DNA of 64,000 nt from Pohlia nutans (Eukaryota > Streptophyta > Bryopsida > Bryales > Mniaceae), in the NCBI GenBank assembly GCA_022496805.1, contig CM040090.1, positions 14,192,001-14,256,000 on the forward strand, read 5' to 3'. How positions within the stretch are numbered: the stretch's first letter is position 1; each line of letters begins with the position of its first letter. Both the position numbers and the translations under genes were made by a program. This document shows positions 45,215 through 57,395 of the stretch, one piece after another. A model generated the notes under the pieces. The model made no database searches. It had not been told where the DNA came from and saw only the letters and a list, made by a program, of their open reading frames with translations.

Positions 45215-48200
45215 ATGGCCATGCTGGCTCGACAACGGAAGGGCCTCACGCTCGCGACGGATTACCTCCTCGCACTCCGGAGGCGCAGCAGCAGCTCCGG
45301 TTTGAAAACATTTTGTAATTCGCCCTTAGGGCTGCAGGAGCCTGAGTTTGCGCGGAGAGGGATCAAATGGCTCGGGGAGGGGGTTAGCTTGGGGGAGAGG
45401 CATTTGCAGCTGCAGCAGCAGGGGTTGGCATTGCTAGGACGACGGAATTTCAATCTGTCTTCATTGCGAGATCGGTTCAAGAGCGCGACTGGGAAGGTGA
45501 AGGAGTCGGTGGTGAATGGCGCCAACCCTAAACCGGCGGCCGAGCTGAGCGTTTGGAAGCCCGTGAACACGGCGAAGCGGACCGTGATCAGCTACCGGGA
45601 AGCGCTGGGGCTTCAGCTGGAAGCTTTCTGGAAACGGAATTACTTGGTCGTGGTTGGCGCTGTAGGGTTTGGGGTTTGCTTGATCCTCTGGCGCCTCATG
45701 TTTGGGATTGCCAGCACGTTCGTCAGCCTTTCCGAGGGTATGGCTAAGTTTGGCTTTCTGGCTCTTGCCGCTGCCATGGTTACCGTAGGGGTAAGCCATT
45801 CTGATCAAATTCCGTGCCATTTTGATTCCTTGCAATTTTCTTTTTCATATCAATGATATACGCATTCTTGGTAACATATTTTTGCTTGGATTTCTCCGTA
45901 CTTAGATTCTCGGAACCTTGCCAAAACCTTAAACCAGTTTTGATTTCCAGGAAATGCCGGATTCTTGAGCTTAGTGCCGTTTTGATTCCTTGCAATTGCA
46001 TAGTCAGCTGCTTTTTCATATCAATGATATACGCATTCTTGGTAACATATTTATGCTTGGATTTCTCCGTACTTAGATTCTCGGAACCTTGCCAAAACCC
46101 TAAACCAGTTTTGATTTCCAGGAAATGCCGGATTCTTGAGCTTAGTGCCATTTAGATTCCTTGCAATTGCGTAGTCAGCTGCCTTTTTCCTATCAATGAT
46201 ATACACATTCCTGGTAACATATTTATGCTTGGCTTTCTCCGCACTTAGATTCTCGGAACCTTGCCAAACCCTTAAACCAGTTTTGATTTCCAGGAAATGC
46301 CGGATTCTTGAGCTTAGTGCCATTTTGATTCCTTGCAATTGCGTAGTCAGCTGCCTTTTTCAGATCAATGACATACGCATTCTTGGTAACATATTTGTGC
46401 TTGGATTTCTCCGTACTTAGATTCTCGGAACCTTGCCAAAACCCTAAACCAGTTTTGATTTCCAGGAAATGCCGGATTCTTGAGCTTAGTGCCATTTTGA
46501 TTCCTTGCAATTGTGTAGTCAGCTGCCTTTTTCATATCAATGATATACGCATTCTTGGTAACATATTTATGCTTGGATTTCTCCGTACTTAGATTCTCGG
46601 AACCTTGCCAAAACCTTAAACCAGTTTTGATTTCCAGGAAATGCCGGATTCTTGAGCTTAGTGCCATTTAGATTCCTTGCAATTGCGTAGTCAGCTGCCT
46701 TTTTCCTATCAATGATATACGCATTCCTGGTAACATATTTATGCTTGGATTTCTCCGCACTTAGATTCTCGGAACCTTGCCAAAACCTTAAACCAGTTTT
46801 GATTTCCAGGAAATGCCGGATTCTTGAGCTTAGTGCCATTTTGATTCCTTGCAATTGCGTAGTCAGCTGCCTTTTTTCAGATCAATGTTATACGCAATGC
46901 TCCGTGACATATTTTTGCTTGATACTTAGATTCTTGGAGTCTTAGCAAAACCCTAAACCCTAAGAGTGCGAGTATTGGTGATCTCAGGGAGTTTGGTTGA
47001 GGGCGAGATTCGCTATCAATCCGGACGCCGTCTATCGGATGGCAATGCGAAAGCTGAATACATCGGCTCCAGTGTTGGAAGTGATGGGTGCCCCTCTCAC
47101 AGGGACCGAGTTGCGTGCTTATGTCATGTCTGGAGGAGGTCTACGGATCAAAAACTTCAGGCCTCGACTGAGCAACAAGCGCTGTTTCATCATATTTCCT
47201 ATCTCGGGTTCAGAGAGGAAGGGCCTTGTCAGCATCGAAGTCAAGAAGAAGAAAGGCCAGGTCTCGTTGCCTCCATCCCATCAACTTCACTATTTATGTT
47301 TTTTTAAGACTTAGGCCTCATCATAAACACCCCCTTCCATTCGATTGACCGAGAAAGTCAATAGGCATTTGATTCATATACTCCTCATGTTATTGTTATT
47401 GGCATTATGTTGATGTTACACTTGTAAGTATTAACCCCTAAGCGTCCACTGTATTTTCTGTAGTGTAGGAAAATTGGACCCCTGCTGCAAATCATCTGTT
47501 TGAAAATGAATTCAGTTTGACATGATCGACACTGTTGATCTTGTAGTATAGAACAAGAGATTTAAAATGATGTATTGCAATCAGAAAACCGAGGTAAAAT
47601 GAGAAAAGGCCACCGTTGCAAAGTTCAGTGATGCAGATGGCCATATTGGGCGTTTTAGACGCTTAGGGATTAAGCCAACAGTAACTTGACATGAAGTTAA
47701 CACTATCTTAATATTGACCGAATGTCTTATCAGATTAACATTGAATTGCCAGTAATAACTTCGTGAATCTTATGGGGGAGCCTTTGAGAAGTGCAGGGCT
47801 CAGGTTTCTTCCTCAATATTGTTTTGGACCATTTGCTTGTAAATTGGAAGTCGTGCTTCCTCGTTGTACTGCTTCACAGACGAGATTTATATGAGGGAAT
47901 CAGTTACTGACAATGTTACATTGATGTGTATGTGGGAAATGTGCAGTATGATTTTAAGTTGCTTGCAGTGGACATCCCAACAGCAGGTGCTGATCACCGG
48001 GTGTACCTGGTAGGCGACGAGAAGGAGTACCAAGTTGGCGGAGGACTCATTTCGGTGCTTCGGGATCCCATAGTAAAGGCCATGGCTGCTCAGAAAGAAT
48101 TCGAGGATCACGATGAGAAGGAGGAGGCTGAAGACCTGCAACGGCAGTGGGAAGAGGAACAGGCCCTGGAAAGAGAGAGGATTGAAAGACTGGAGCGAGA

Positions 48201-48294
48201 GGCAGCTGCAGCGGAGGATGAGGCGGCAGAGAAAGAGCTTCAAAAAACACTGGAAGATGCGGAACGTTTACCGGAGGAGCCAAAGAAAGCCTGA
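45215..48294 (+). CDS. Organellar membrane protein with TIM21/Coa1-like domain
   Basis: Three exons, 45215-45790, 46988-47260 and 47947-48294, all joined in phase 0, encode 398 residues. The N-terminus is Arg/Ser/Leu-rich and lacks acidic residues at first, a likely mitochondrial or plastid presequence. Two hydrophobic segments follow (about 143-166 and 178-195). Then comes a domain of about 100 residues: NPDAVYRMAMRKL, EVMGAPLTGTELRAYVM, FIIFPISGSERKGLVSIEV, a pattern like the Coa1/TIM21 fold in which a short LG.P(L/I).G motif precedes an IP(V/I).G....G strand. The last about 70 residues are a charged Glu/Arg/Gln-rich coiled coil ending KKA. The family assignment is from motif resemblance only. 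Intron 1 is largely a 172-bp tandem array and intron 2 holds a MITE. Confidence 0.7.
45824..46960. repeat. 172-bp tandem array (about seven units) in the TIM21/Coa1-like intron 1
   Basis: GATTCCTTGCAATT recurs at 45824, 45984, 46155, 46327, 46499, 46671 and 46843: the first spacing is 160, the next 171 and the rest exactly 172. Units are about 95% identical and include AGGAAATGCCGGATTCTTGAG and CTTAGATTCTCGGAACCTTG. The array fills nearly the whole 1.2-kb intron without spanning either splice site. Overlapping ORFs on both strands here are by-products of the repeats. Confidence 0.95.
47431..47673. mobile_element. TTAACCC-family MITE in TIM21/Coa1-like intron 2
   Basis: Left end TTAACCCCTAAGCGTCCA, right end TAGACGCTTAGGGATTAA; 243 bp. 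Reverse-oriented relative of 33904-34099. Confidence 0.85.
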
Positions 48295-48959
48295 ATTTAA
48301 TTTTCAAGCTCTTTCTCATATCCAGGTGTGATGTACCAGAGGGTCAGGTTGCAGCACATCTTGCTTAGAGAAATTAATGAATAATGATTTACCAGCTCGT
48401 CCTGTGAACAATAATCTTGGTGATGGGTAGCCAAATTCATTTTTCGGCTTCCTGCTACATCCAGACACCGCTGCAAGCCACGGTGCTTCCACTGCTTGGA
48501 GCTTTTGCAGCATCAGTTCTTGGAACTCTACAGGTATCAGTACCGAACTTCTTTATCACGATGTGATCTTCTCAAGACACATTTCGAGTATTACAAAGTG
48601 GCGGTCTGCTTGGCCAAATCTTTCTCGAGTACATGTCAACCATGAGGCCTTCCGTTGAGTGAAATACATGTTCAGTTGAAGTTGTACTAGAAACTATGGG
48701 TGAAAACTTGTACAAGTTTCCGAGGTTGTTTTGTGGATCTAAACAATGCAGCAGCTAGGCAATTCACTGTTTGTCTGTGTCGGGCCAATACAAAAATTCT
48801 ATAGAGTTACGCTTCCTGATTCGTCGATTTCTGGCCAAGGTGTGAAATAGTTAAGGTATGCTACCCTATTTTGTGCCACTGTGTACTAGCAGTGTATATT
48901 CGGGGACAACATGCTCACGAAATTTTCAGTCAGTTTCATTAGAAATTTCAACAATTTTT

Positions 48960-49440
48960 ATGTAGCACTAGCATGCTCACAAATGAACGGATTTTGAAAC
49001 CACAAATTGCATTGGAATTGCAATAAAGCGTGCTTCAACTTCCTAATAAGTGAAAGAATAATTATTTAAAATAAGACAACGATTTGGATTTCTTTTATAC
49101 TATCTATCATTTCACTGTGAACTTGCGGAAGATAGTCAAAGATTTTTTGCATTAAGGTAAAGGACAAGTAAGAAATCATACAAGTAGTTCAAATGGTGTG
49201 GGATTAAGTATCTCTAAAGCAATTGTGAAGGTTCATATTTAATATGTACCATTAAATATGAGTTGTAATGCTCACAAATGGTAGCAGCATTGGATGGTAG
49301 ATGGTATATTGAAAGTATTAGATGTTTTGTATGATTTTCATTTACATATGTGTATTTGTAATGATGATAAAGTAAACTTTAGTGTGATTCCAATGCAAAT
49401 TACAATTTGAAATTCCATTCATTTTTTAGCATACATAGGC
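48960..49440. repeat. Imperfect long inverted repeat, probable old MITE
   Basis: The left arm from GCATGCTCACAAATGAACGG through AAATTGCATTGGAATTGCA is mirrored by AATTCCATTCATTTTTTAGC preceded by GATTCCAATGCAAATTAC on the right. Arms of about 70 bp at roughly 70% identity. Outer boundaries are uncertain. Confidence 0.45.
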
Positions 49441-50074
49441 CTTCCAAGGTTCCTACAAATCTCAACTAGATCTAAAAATTTGTAACCATTTTGTACCCAA
49501 CTGTACATATCAAAATTTTGAATGTAAGGCATTGATAGTGACCACGAAGTGGCACAGTAGAGAGTAACTCTGCCAGGAAGAGTCTGTTTGGGGCAGCGTT
49601 GCCAACTTAGCCATTTGAATCAAGTTCACACGTGCTACCCTAAATGCCCTCTTTCAAAGGTAGACTATGGTTGTGGCACAATACAAGTATTAACTTCATG
49701 CATGTAAGAACCAATTAGAAAGGGGATGAATTGTGAAATTTTTATGTCTCATTTTATGTTGCAGTGATTCACAAAAAATTTCTAAGATGTTAGTTCAAAA
49801 TGAATCAAAAGTGCTCTTGAATAAGTCAACTCATAAAATTAAGCAACCAAAAAATCTCCAAAAATCACTACACTCATAGTATTACATTTCAACCCATTGC
49901 AACAAATTTCATTCATAGATTGTTAATATCTTATTCTTAGTTGGATTACAAAATAATTTTAAGTTTTAAGTTTCAAATTCTATACAAAAATATTGGTGAC
50001 TACAATTATAGATTTAATTATAACCAATTTGGAGAGGGTTGTAGGCATTTAGACGTTAAGAATTGGTATACATT

Positions 50075-50343
50075 AAGAGTTTAATAAGAGTGCAAAACTA
50101 GTTTATGTGTAATTGGATAATAATCTAAAGCAAGGTCCTGTGTCACTGTGTGGCATTGAACTCATGAACTCTCCAATGCTAAAGGAGAGTTCCCACAAGT
50201 TCCCCCAAGCCTAAGGGTCTATTCATGAAGGGACCAAGGGACTATTCATGCACAATGGTTGTTAGAAATTGTTTATATTGGCATGCAAACACACTATAGA
50301 AGTTGAAAAATCCTCTCATGTTTTCGAATAACTCTATTGCCTA
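50075..50343. repeat. Dispersed repeat shared with 10765-11010
   Basis: Same orientation and order of blocks as the 10.8-kb copy (ATAATCTAAAGCAAG, CTCCAATGCTAAAGG, CACAAGTTCCCCCAAGCC, AATAACTCTATTG). Contains a tandem GGACTATTCATG-like duplication. Confidence 0.6.
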
Positions 50344-50365
50344 TAGGACATTGACAATAATAATA

Positions 50366-50758
50366 GGGGTAGTCACACCACTTCCGAGTCCGCTTTTATT
50401 CTTCGAGAATGGGCACGTGGCGAGGCGCGATAAGTTGTTTGGCGAAGGGGGAGAATCATTCTCCAAGAATGAAAATTTGATCTTCCGCTCCCGTCTTCTA
50501 CCTCTCCGTTGCTGCGCTTTTACTTCTCTTCGATTTTTTTATCTGCGATTTCTTGTTGTTGCTGACTTCAGTGCCGGTACAATCAGCAAATTTAGTAAAT
50601 ATTTTTCAGAGATTCATTCTCCGTGCCAGAAACGGCCCCAAAGGGGTGTCACAACACTTCCATGAATAACGTCCCCTGATTAGCTCATGAGAATCCTCAA
50701 CAACTTTTCATTCAATTCTCAGAGAAATTTTCATTCTCCGAGGTGGTGTGACTACCCC
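50366..50758. mobile_element. GGGGTAGTCACAC-type MITE
   Basis: Left end GGGGTAGTCACACCACTTCC is mirrored by GAGGTGGTGTGACTACCCC; TA flanks both ends. 393 bp with a CATTCTC/GAGAATG-rich interior like the GGGGTTGTCACAC family at 15974 and 60672, so a divergent subfamily. Confidence 0.75.
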
Positions 50759-50783
50759 TAATGGTACCAAACCTACATTTTTA

Positions 50784-51330
50784 TCAACCCCTAAAGGACC
50801 AAGTGTCCTAACTAAGACATTTTAATGTTTGGGGAGGTTTCCACAGTGTCAATCTTTTGAAAATAAACTATGTGAATTTGGTAAATCAATACAAAAATGG
50901 GGATTTAATTTTTTTAGATTATGACTTTTTAAGTGGAAATTATGGAGCAAATGGGATTTTTTGGAGAAGAATGGGCAGTGCGGACAACGCTCAAAATAAA
51001 CTTTAGAAATTATTATTATTCAACTCTCCTAGGATCTTTTTTTAGATTATCATGAGGGTGCATAGTAAAAATTCCATAGAATTTGACTGTACAAATTGCA
51101 AGATTATAGCGTTTGAAGGAAAAAGATGAAATTGCAATCTTTTTAAATATTTTCTAACCGTCTTTGAAGACATAGGAAATTTTTGTTAAATTGGTCAAAA
51201 AAATTCTTAAATTTTATTTAAATGTTCAATTTGGCATTTTCTATTCAAGAGCAAAAACAAGAAAATGAATAGAAAGAGGTGAAAATGATGCTCAGAAACA
51301 GGAAAAACTGGCAAGCCCAGCAGGGGTTAT
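50784..51330. mobile_element. TTAACCC-family MITE with degenerate right end
   Basis: Starts TCAACCCCTAAAGGACCAAG; the right end is reduced to CAGGGGTTAT. About 547 bp. Located 26 bp from the preceding MITE. Confidence 0.5.
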
Positions 51331-52807
51331 AGGTAGCCTTTATGTTGTTTGAAAAATTTAGTTTAGAATATGATCACAAAGTAGTTACATACGTTAATAG
51401 GAATTAAACTATCAAATTGTTCACTTGTTTCATTTAAATAAAGTTCATAATATAGGAGTTGACTTTTAAATTATGTATTTCATGTTGAATGTCGTTAATT
51501 CTAAATCCCAGGTCATTCTAAGATTCAATTGGAGAAAAACACATAAGTGGCTAAACCCCTTTATACTAACTTTAGTTCTAAATTCTCATTTACATAAAGA
51601 TATATGTGTACTATTACTTTAATATCAAAAAATTCATAATTTAGTTGAAAATTGAATTCTTAGAGATTAAAAGGTCAATTCAAAATAAAATCTCAAAAAT
51701 TTATGTTATTAAAATACAATAAAATATCCATCAACTTTTTATTATTAGTTGTTAATTACCATCTATCATTTTTTGTTTTGCATTTAAAATAATTGGTTTA
51801 TTTTTAATCTATTTCATTACATAACATATGAAAACTTGTAGGAGATATAGAACTAAGATTACTATTTTGCATTCTATACTTTGGCAATCTACAAATAACG
51901 TTTTTAATCAAATTTACACAACCGTAAAGAGCTTCATCTAATGCACAAAATACATTATGTGGATTTACTTTGTAAGGCCCTTTACAAAGACATATACTTA
52001 TAAGTCGGTCTCATCAAAAATAATAATCATAAAAGAAAATCAATGCTCATGTTCTTTACGTTGGGTTTTAGTTCCAACCTCGGATGCTTTGGAAAATCAA
52101 TTACCCGCATCTTTGGGCCTCATAGCTATCAACCTATGGTAACTTATTTATCAAAACGCCATCTATTAAAAGACTTATCCTATACTATTTTTTTTGAAAT
52201 TAGGGCAAACTTCCATCGATGATATGTAAAAGCACTAAATAAAAAAGAGTTGTGCGATTAATGTTTATGGAAGGCGGGTTAAGGTTAGGGTTGGCTCTGC
52301 AACCTTCTGCCAATGTATCGGTCATATGAGTACACAAGTGTCATTGTTTTTTTCATTTCACCAAGCATCCATGAAGCTTTCACCCATGCTAGTAATACAT
52401 AAATGATTTATGCACATGGACTCTGAAGCACGATAACCTATTGTTGGCAGTTGGAGAGGTGATAACTTGGTGGTGGCCATGTCATGACCTTCTAAACATG
52501 TTCCATCTCCCTTCCGTATGGAAATGTAAATTTCAGAAAAAAGTAGCTCTAACCGGGTAATCCTCCACCTAAAGCCAATCTAGGTTACATGAACCCACCC
52601 CCACCCATTTATATGGAAAGGGGCCTTTAAATGTCACATTGAAAGTTTGAACATTGGTCATATCTAAAACCTTAATAGATTTGGAATACCCTACCTATAT
52701 GTAATGATATCTCAAATCTATGGTGTATTTAATCACAAGTTGGGTATCCAAAATCTATCAAGTGTTTAGATCTGGCGTGCCCGTCCCAACACCGCCTAGT
52801 CACTTAT

Positions 52808-53040
52808 GCAACGATAAAGCATTTCACGTTAACGATAAAGTAAATTCTAACTCCGTCGTCATCGTTCGAACTGCCTAAGCTCCCTGCGCAACGATAAAGT
52901 AGTTCGAGTAAACGATAAAGTAGTTCAAGTAAACGATAAAGTAATAAACTTCGTCGTCATCGTTCGAACTGCCTAAGCTCCCTACGCAACAATAAAGTAG
53001 TTAAAGTAAACGATAAAGTAATAAACTTCGTCGTCGTTCG
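52808..53040 (+). promoter_or_regulatory. GATAAAG-rich tandem repeats upstream of proteasome alpha-2
   Basis: A 98-bp unit is repeated: CGTCGTCATCGTTCGAACTG starts at 52854 and 52952, with a shorter third start near 53028. Between them ACGATAAAG occurs about six times (52811, 52832, 52890, 52911 and onward; one changed to ACAATAAAG). The array ends about 170 bp before the start codon and runs into a CT-rich tract (about 53050-53065). GATA/I-box and Dof (AAAG) core motifs are therefore multiplied in the promoter. Confidence 0.7.
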
Positions 53041-53206
53041 TTCACCCTTCTCTCTCTCTCCTCCTCGCATTAGGGTAGTCTCGGGAGCTTGGAGACCACA
53101 CCATCGCCTCTTGCTTCGCATCGATCTGCTCTTCTTTGATTAAAAGTTTCGCGGTTTGAGTGTTTCAATCTCTTTCTTTCTTTCGTGGTCCTTTGCAGCA
53201 GCAGCC

Positions 53207-56079
53207 ATGGGTGATAGCCAGTACTCGTTTTCGCTCACCACTTTCAGGTTTGTTGTCATGTCCTTGAACCCTCTCTCTGAGCACCACCGCTCATTTTTCA
53301 TAAGAGCATGCGAGGATCCGAAACAGCATGTAAGAATGTAAAACGTATAGAAGTTTGTTCAGAGGGAGCGCGTGTCATTTTTATCGACTTTAGGGTTTGC
53401 TAATGGGGTTTGGTGTTGGTTGATTACGGCAGCCCGTCTGGGAAATTGGTGCAGATCGAGTATGCCTTGATGGCTGTAGGATCCGGTCAAACATCCCTCG
53501 GAATTAAAGGTAATTTGGTCTTACCAGAAAAAACGGAATAGAACTGTTTTATTCCGTTCTCCGATTTAATAATTTGACCGTTTTTTCACGTTTTTCAATC
53601 TTTGTACGTGTAGTTACAGCTTAAGAACATAGTCTTTAACATCAGAATTGAAAAAAAACGCACTTGAAAATGGATTGAACGGGGGAGGCCAGAGGTTGCT
53701 GAACTTGTTTTTCGCTTTTTTTTGGTATCCAGCTTCAAATGGCGTCGTGATTGCGACTGAGAAGAAGTTACCATCAATTCTTGTCGATGAAACCTCGGTG
53801 AGTTCCCTTTCTCATGTACATAATGAAGTTAGGGTTTTGGCAGACTAGTGGAACTGTTGTCGTAGGGTTTTGATTGCTAGTTGCCATCGATGGCTTAGAT
53901 TCTTTTGCTTTTGTGGGCATGGAATGTCGTGACCAGTCTATGATGATATGCTCTTTATGTTCCCAGATTAACAAGATTCAGTCACTGACGCCAAACATCG
54001 GAGTCGTCTACAGGTCAGTGCATATGACTGACTCCCGGGCCAAATTCATTTTCCTGTTCCTTTCTGCGAATAACAATTGCTATCAACAGCTGCTAGTTGT
54101 TTCTTTTTAGGTTTTCTTACAGACTTGGTATTTTTTGAACATGTGCTGAAGTTATTCTGTGGTGCTTGAGAGCGAGCTCATCCGATTTCAAGTGATAGAT
54201 GGAAAATGGATAGTATTTTTCAATTGATAGTATGGACATCGGATAGTCAGAACTGTTTTTATTTGAACTTTGTTGTTAAATACATTGTTGTTGAACATAT
54301 CTGAATATTGAATATTTTCTTCTGACAATGTGTGGGTGTAATCAGTGGCATGGGTCCCGATTCTCGTGTTTTGGTTCGCAAAAGCCGGAAGCAAGCACAA
54401 ACATACCAACGGCTTTATCAGGTATGAGATCGTCCATCTATATTGTTGCATTTCTGTTCCCTGCTTTAGGCCTGTTACAAGCGTTTTTGTACTGATGTGT
54501 ATCATTCTGTTGTTTAGTTGGACATTGTCAATCTGAGTAGAAGTGCATGCTCCAGAATGAGGACCTTGTTCACGTATTTATTGCTCCATTTCATGAATGC
54601 AGGAACCTATTCCTCTGTCACAGTTGGTTAGAGAGACAGCTGCAGTTATGCAGGAATTTACACAATCAGGGTGCAAATCTCTTTCCTAGACTTTTAATTT
54701 GTCTCTTTGCAATATTTTCGCAACGTTTAACTCGCTGAAATCTCATAATATATAATTTACCTTATGTATTTGAAAGAATGAAAATATGCGGTAGTTTTAA
54801 AAAGATTTATGAACTTGTAACTAAAAGCTGCCAACTGGCCTAAGAGATATTTAGAATGCTTTCTGTATGTATTGCTAGTGGATAATTTCTGCTGTGTACA
54901 TAAATTTTCATTGGAGAGTTTTGGAATAACATCTGCGCTTGAATATGCAGTGGAGTGCGACCTTTCGGTGTCTCGTTACTAGTTGCTGGGTTTGATGACA
55001 ACGGCCCTCAACTTTACCAGGTGAGTTGTAAACCATTTTTTCTTCATATTTTGTGGCAAGCCGTCAGGGCGGCTGCTGATAAATGAGTTTTTTGGAGCTC
55101 GGTAAATTTTAGGGATGAATATGTGATAATTGTGGGATTTCGGTAACTATGCAATACTTCTGTAGCATGTTACCTGCCCAATTATGAAGACTCTAGGCTG
55201 CTCAAAACATATAAGTCATGTGATATGATTTTATTATTTCTCAGGAGCTCACGACTTTTCATGCTTGAAACAGTAACATGATAAGTAACATTTCAATGTT
55301 TGACTACCAATGGATCAGAATCAGCACAGGTGTTTTCAGATGACTTGAATAGAAAACCATTTGCAGAGCATAGGCATATCATTGTTATTTGTAAAGTTGG
55401 ACATCGCTCAATAGGATAGTTATCATGGTGACTTGCAGGTGGATCCATCAGGATCATACTTCTCATGGAAGGCATCAGCAATAGGCAAGAATGTGTCCAA
55501 TGCCAAGACTTTCCTAGAGAAAAGGTCAGTATTATACATTCTTTTCATGCTTAGTCTAATATCCTGTTGTTACACTCAGAATCAGTTGATACTAGTGAAT
55601 TCATTTCTGGCGATTATTCAAGGCGCACCTTTATGCATGCAGGTACACAGATGACATGGAGCTGGAAGATGCCATCCACACAGCAATTCTTACCTTGAAG
55701 GAAGGGTAAGTTCCTGTTCATTCCAGCAAAGCCTCATTCATATTATGTACTGAGCTACACATCGTTTTTCGAGGCTCTAATTCCTTGGTTTGATGTGACA
55801 GGTTTGAAGGTCAAATATCGGGGAAAAATATTGAGATTGGTATCATTGATGAGAAGCGTGTTTTCAAGTATGCTCCTGTGCTGATCATCCTACCTGTACC
55901 TTTTGTTGAGTTCTCTGATTATGCGCATGGATTTTCACAACTAGCCGCGTGAAAAATGCATGTCACTCTACTGAGTTCTTTTCTGAAGGATATGGTGCGT
56001 TGGTTCTGATTCCTATTGTTCTCTTTGCAGAGTTTTGACACCAGCTGAAGTGGAGGACTACCTCGCTGAAGTCGAGTAA
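53207..56079 (+). CDS. PAB1: 20S proteasome subunit alpha type-2
   Basis: Eleven exons (53207-53247, 53433-53509, 53733-53797, 53967-54013, 54346-54421, 54603-54670, 54951-55020, 55439-55524, 55643-55705, 55802-55867, 56031-56079) join in phase to exactly 235 residues, the standard alpha-2 length. It begins [13 protein letters not shown], with the alpha-subunit signature [10 protein letters not shown], then [37 protein letters not shown] (read across exons 4-5), [33 protein letters not shown] and the C-terminus VEDYLAEVE. Alpha-2 is a structural subunit of the outer ring of the 20S core, whose N-termini gate substrate entry. No active-site threonine is expected in alpha subunits. GATAAAG-rich repeats lie upstream. 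Confidence 0.97.
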
Positions 56080-57392
56080 ATTTGCGAGGCTCTTCTTACC
56101 GATAAATTGTTCTGATGTAAAGTGGATGTATTTCTTTGCTCTTTGTAAAGAGGATGGTAAAAGTAATTTCTTCGCAATTACTGTGGCCCACAACACTCGC
56201 ACAGTTTCGTGTATGTGTGAGGAGAGTTGGCCACAGCGAGGCAAAGAGAACATTTTGAAGCTGTTGGTTACTTTCGTTATCAAATCCTCTCACAAGTAAC
56301 TTTTTCCATTGCCATTGGTTTACTTTTGGTTTGGTTAGCAATCTGGCCAAGTAGAGTTTCCCACAGTTGAGGGTTCAATTCTTCGTGGTCAGCACAGAAG
56401 TGACAACAAACATATTGTTTTTTCGCTCTTCTGCAACCCAATGCTTCCTCCGTGTGACACTCGGCAAAATGGATTAAAACTATTTAAATGCATGAAGCTT
56501 GAATCAACACCTTGTATTTTTTTAAAGTGAGCATTCCAAGAACCTCTCTATGACTATGTTTAAGCTAAATGGCTTGTACTTGATTATACTTGTGATAGAA
56601 TGTTATCTTTATGAATCGTATGATTACATACGATAATTTCGTTCTGCATGTTCTACTATATGCAGAACGAAATTATCATATGTAGAATGTAAGAGAACAT
56701 CAATATCACAACCTAGAATATTATCGACTAAAATATTATTTTGCAATTGTGTACACAAGTGATTAGACACCTTTCACATGCAAGTTCTAAACTCACGTAT
56801 ATTACACCAATCACTTTACGAAGTGTCAACCAAGCCTATTTTGAGAATCTATATCAATTAAATTTAAAAAAATAAAATTACATCTAATCTATTAGAGACA
56901 CAAGTGCTTGAAAATGAGCAACCACTTCAAAGTTGACACACATATTTGATGTAAATTAATTAGATTGATCTACAATAGTTTTGAGTCTACAATATATGAG
57001 GTGGACGATATAATGAGAGCTAAGTTTCATGAGTGAGTATCTCACTTAATGACAAATTTTAGGGGCCTCGGGGACCAAGTTTCAGATTTTAAGTGAGTTT
57101 CTGAGAAAAAATAGGTGAAAAAGTTGTTATGAAGAATGGAGGGTTTCAAGATGAAGACTTTATGGCAACTTCTACCTGACCAATCAAGTATGTTTATGTT
57201 TCATCTTATGCAAATCTATGGAAGAGTGCACTATTTCATGGTGTGGTATGAGACAAGCCCAAGTTTCACTTTTGCTCTCTTCTTGCCTACTTCCATGGGC
57301 ACTTTCTCTAACCCATAGGACTTGACTCTTAGTTAGGACAACTGTGATGTAAAAGAGTTTTGGTATAAAGGCTCATTTGTTTTTATCAAATG
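56080..57392. other. Spacer downstream of proteasome alpha-2
   Basis: 3' flank followed by AT-rich DNA with a short hairpin element (56588-56710). No supported gene. Confidence 0.55.
56588..56710. repeat. Hairpin MITE-like element
   Basis: A perfect core stem, ACGATAATTTCGTTCTGCAT against ATGCAGAACGAAATTATC, lies within a longer imperfect inverted repeat (TTGTGATA.AATGTTATCT against AGAACATCAATATCACAA). About 120 bp in total. Confidence 0.65.
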
Positions 57393-57395
57393 TAA

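Larger units (their letters stand above)
48295..52800. other. Spacer between the TIM21/Coa1-like gene and proteasome alpha-2
   Basis: Contains an imperfect inverted repeat (about 48960-49440), a dispersed repeat (50075-50343), two back-to-back MITEs (50366-50758 and 50784-51330) and otherwise featureless AT-rich DNA. No ORF shows a recognisable domain. Confidence 0.55.

Noticed and set aside
45780..46945. Many overlapping ORFs on both strands in the TIM21/Coa1-like intron 1
   Set aside because: They are generated by the 172-bp tandem units and lie between well-placed splice sites.
45824..46960. CRISPR-like array
   Set aside because: Units are 172 bp direct repeats without spacers, in a eukaryotic intron.
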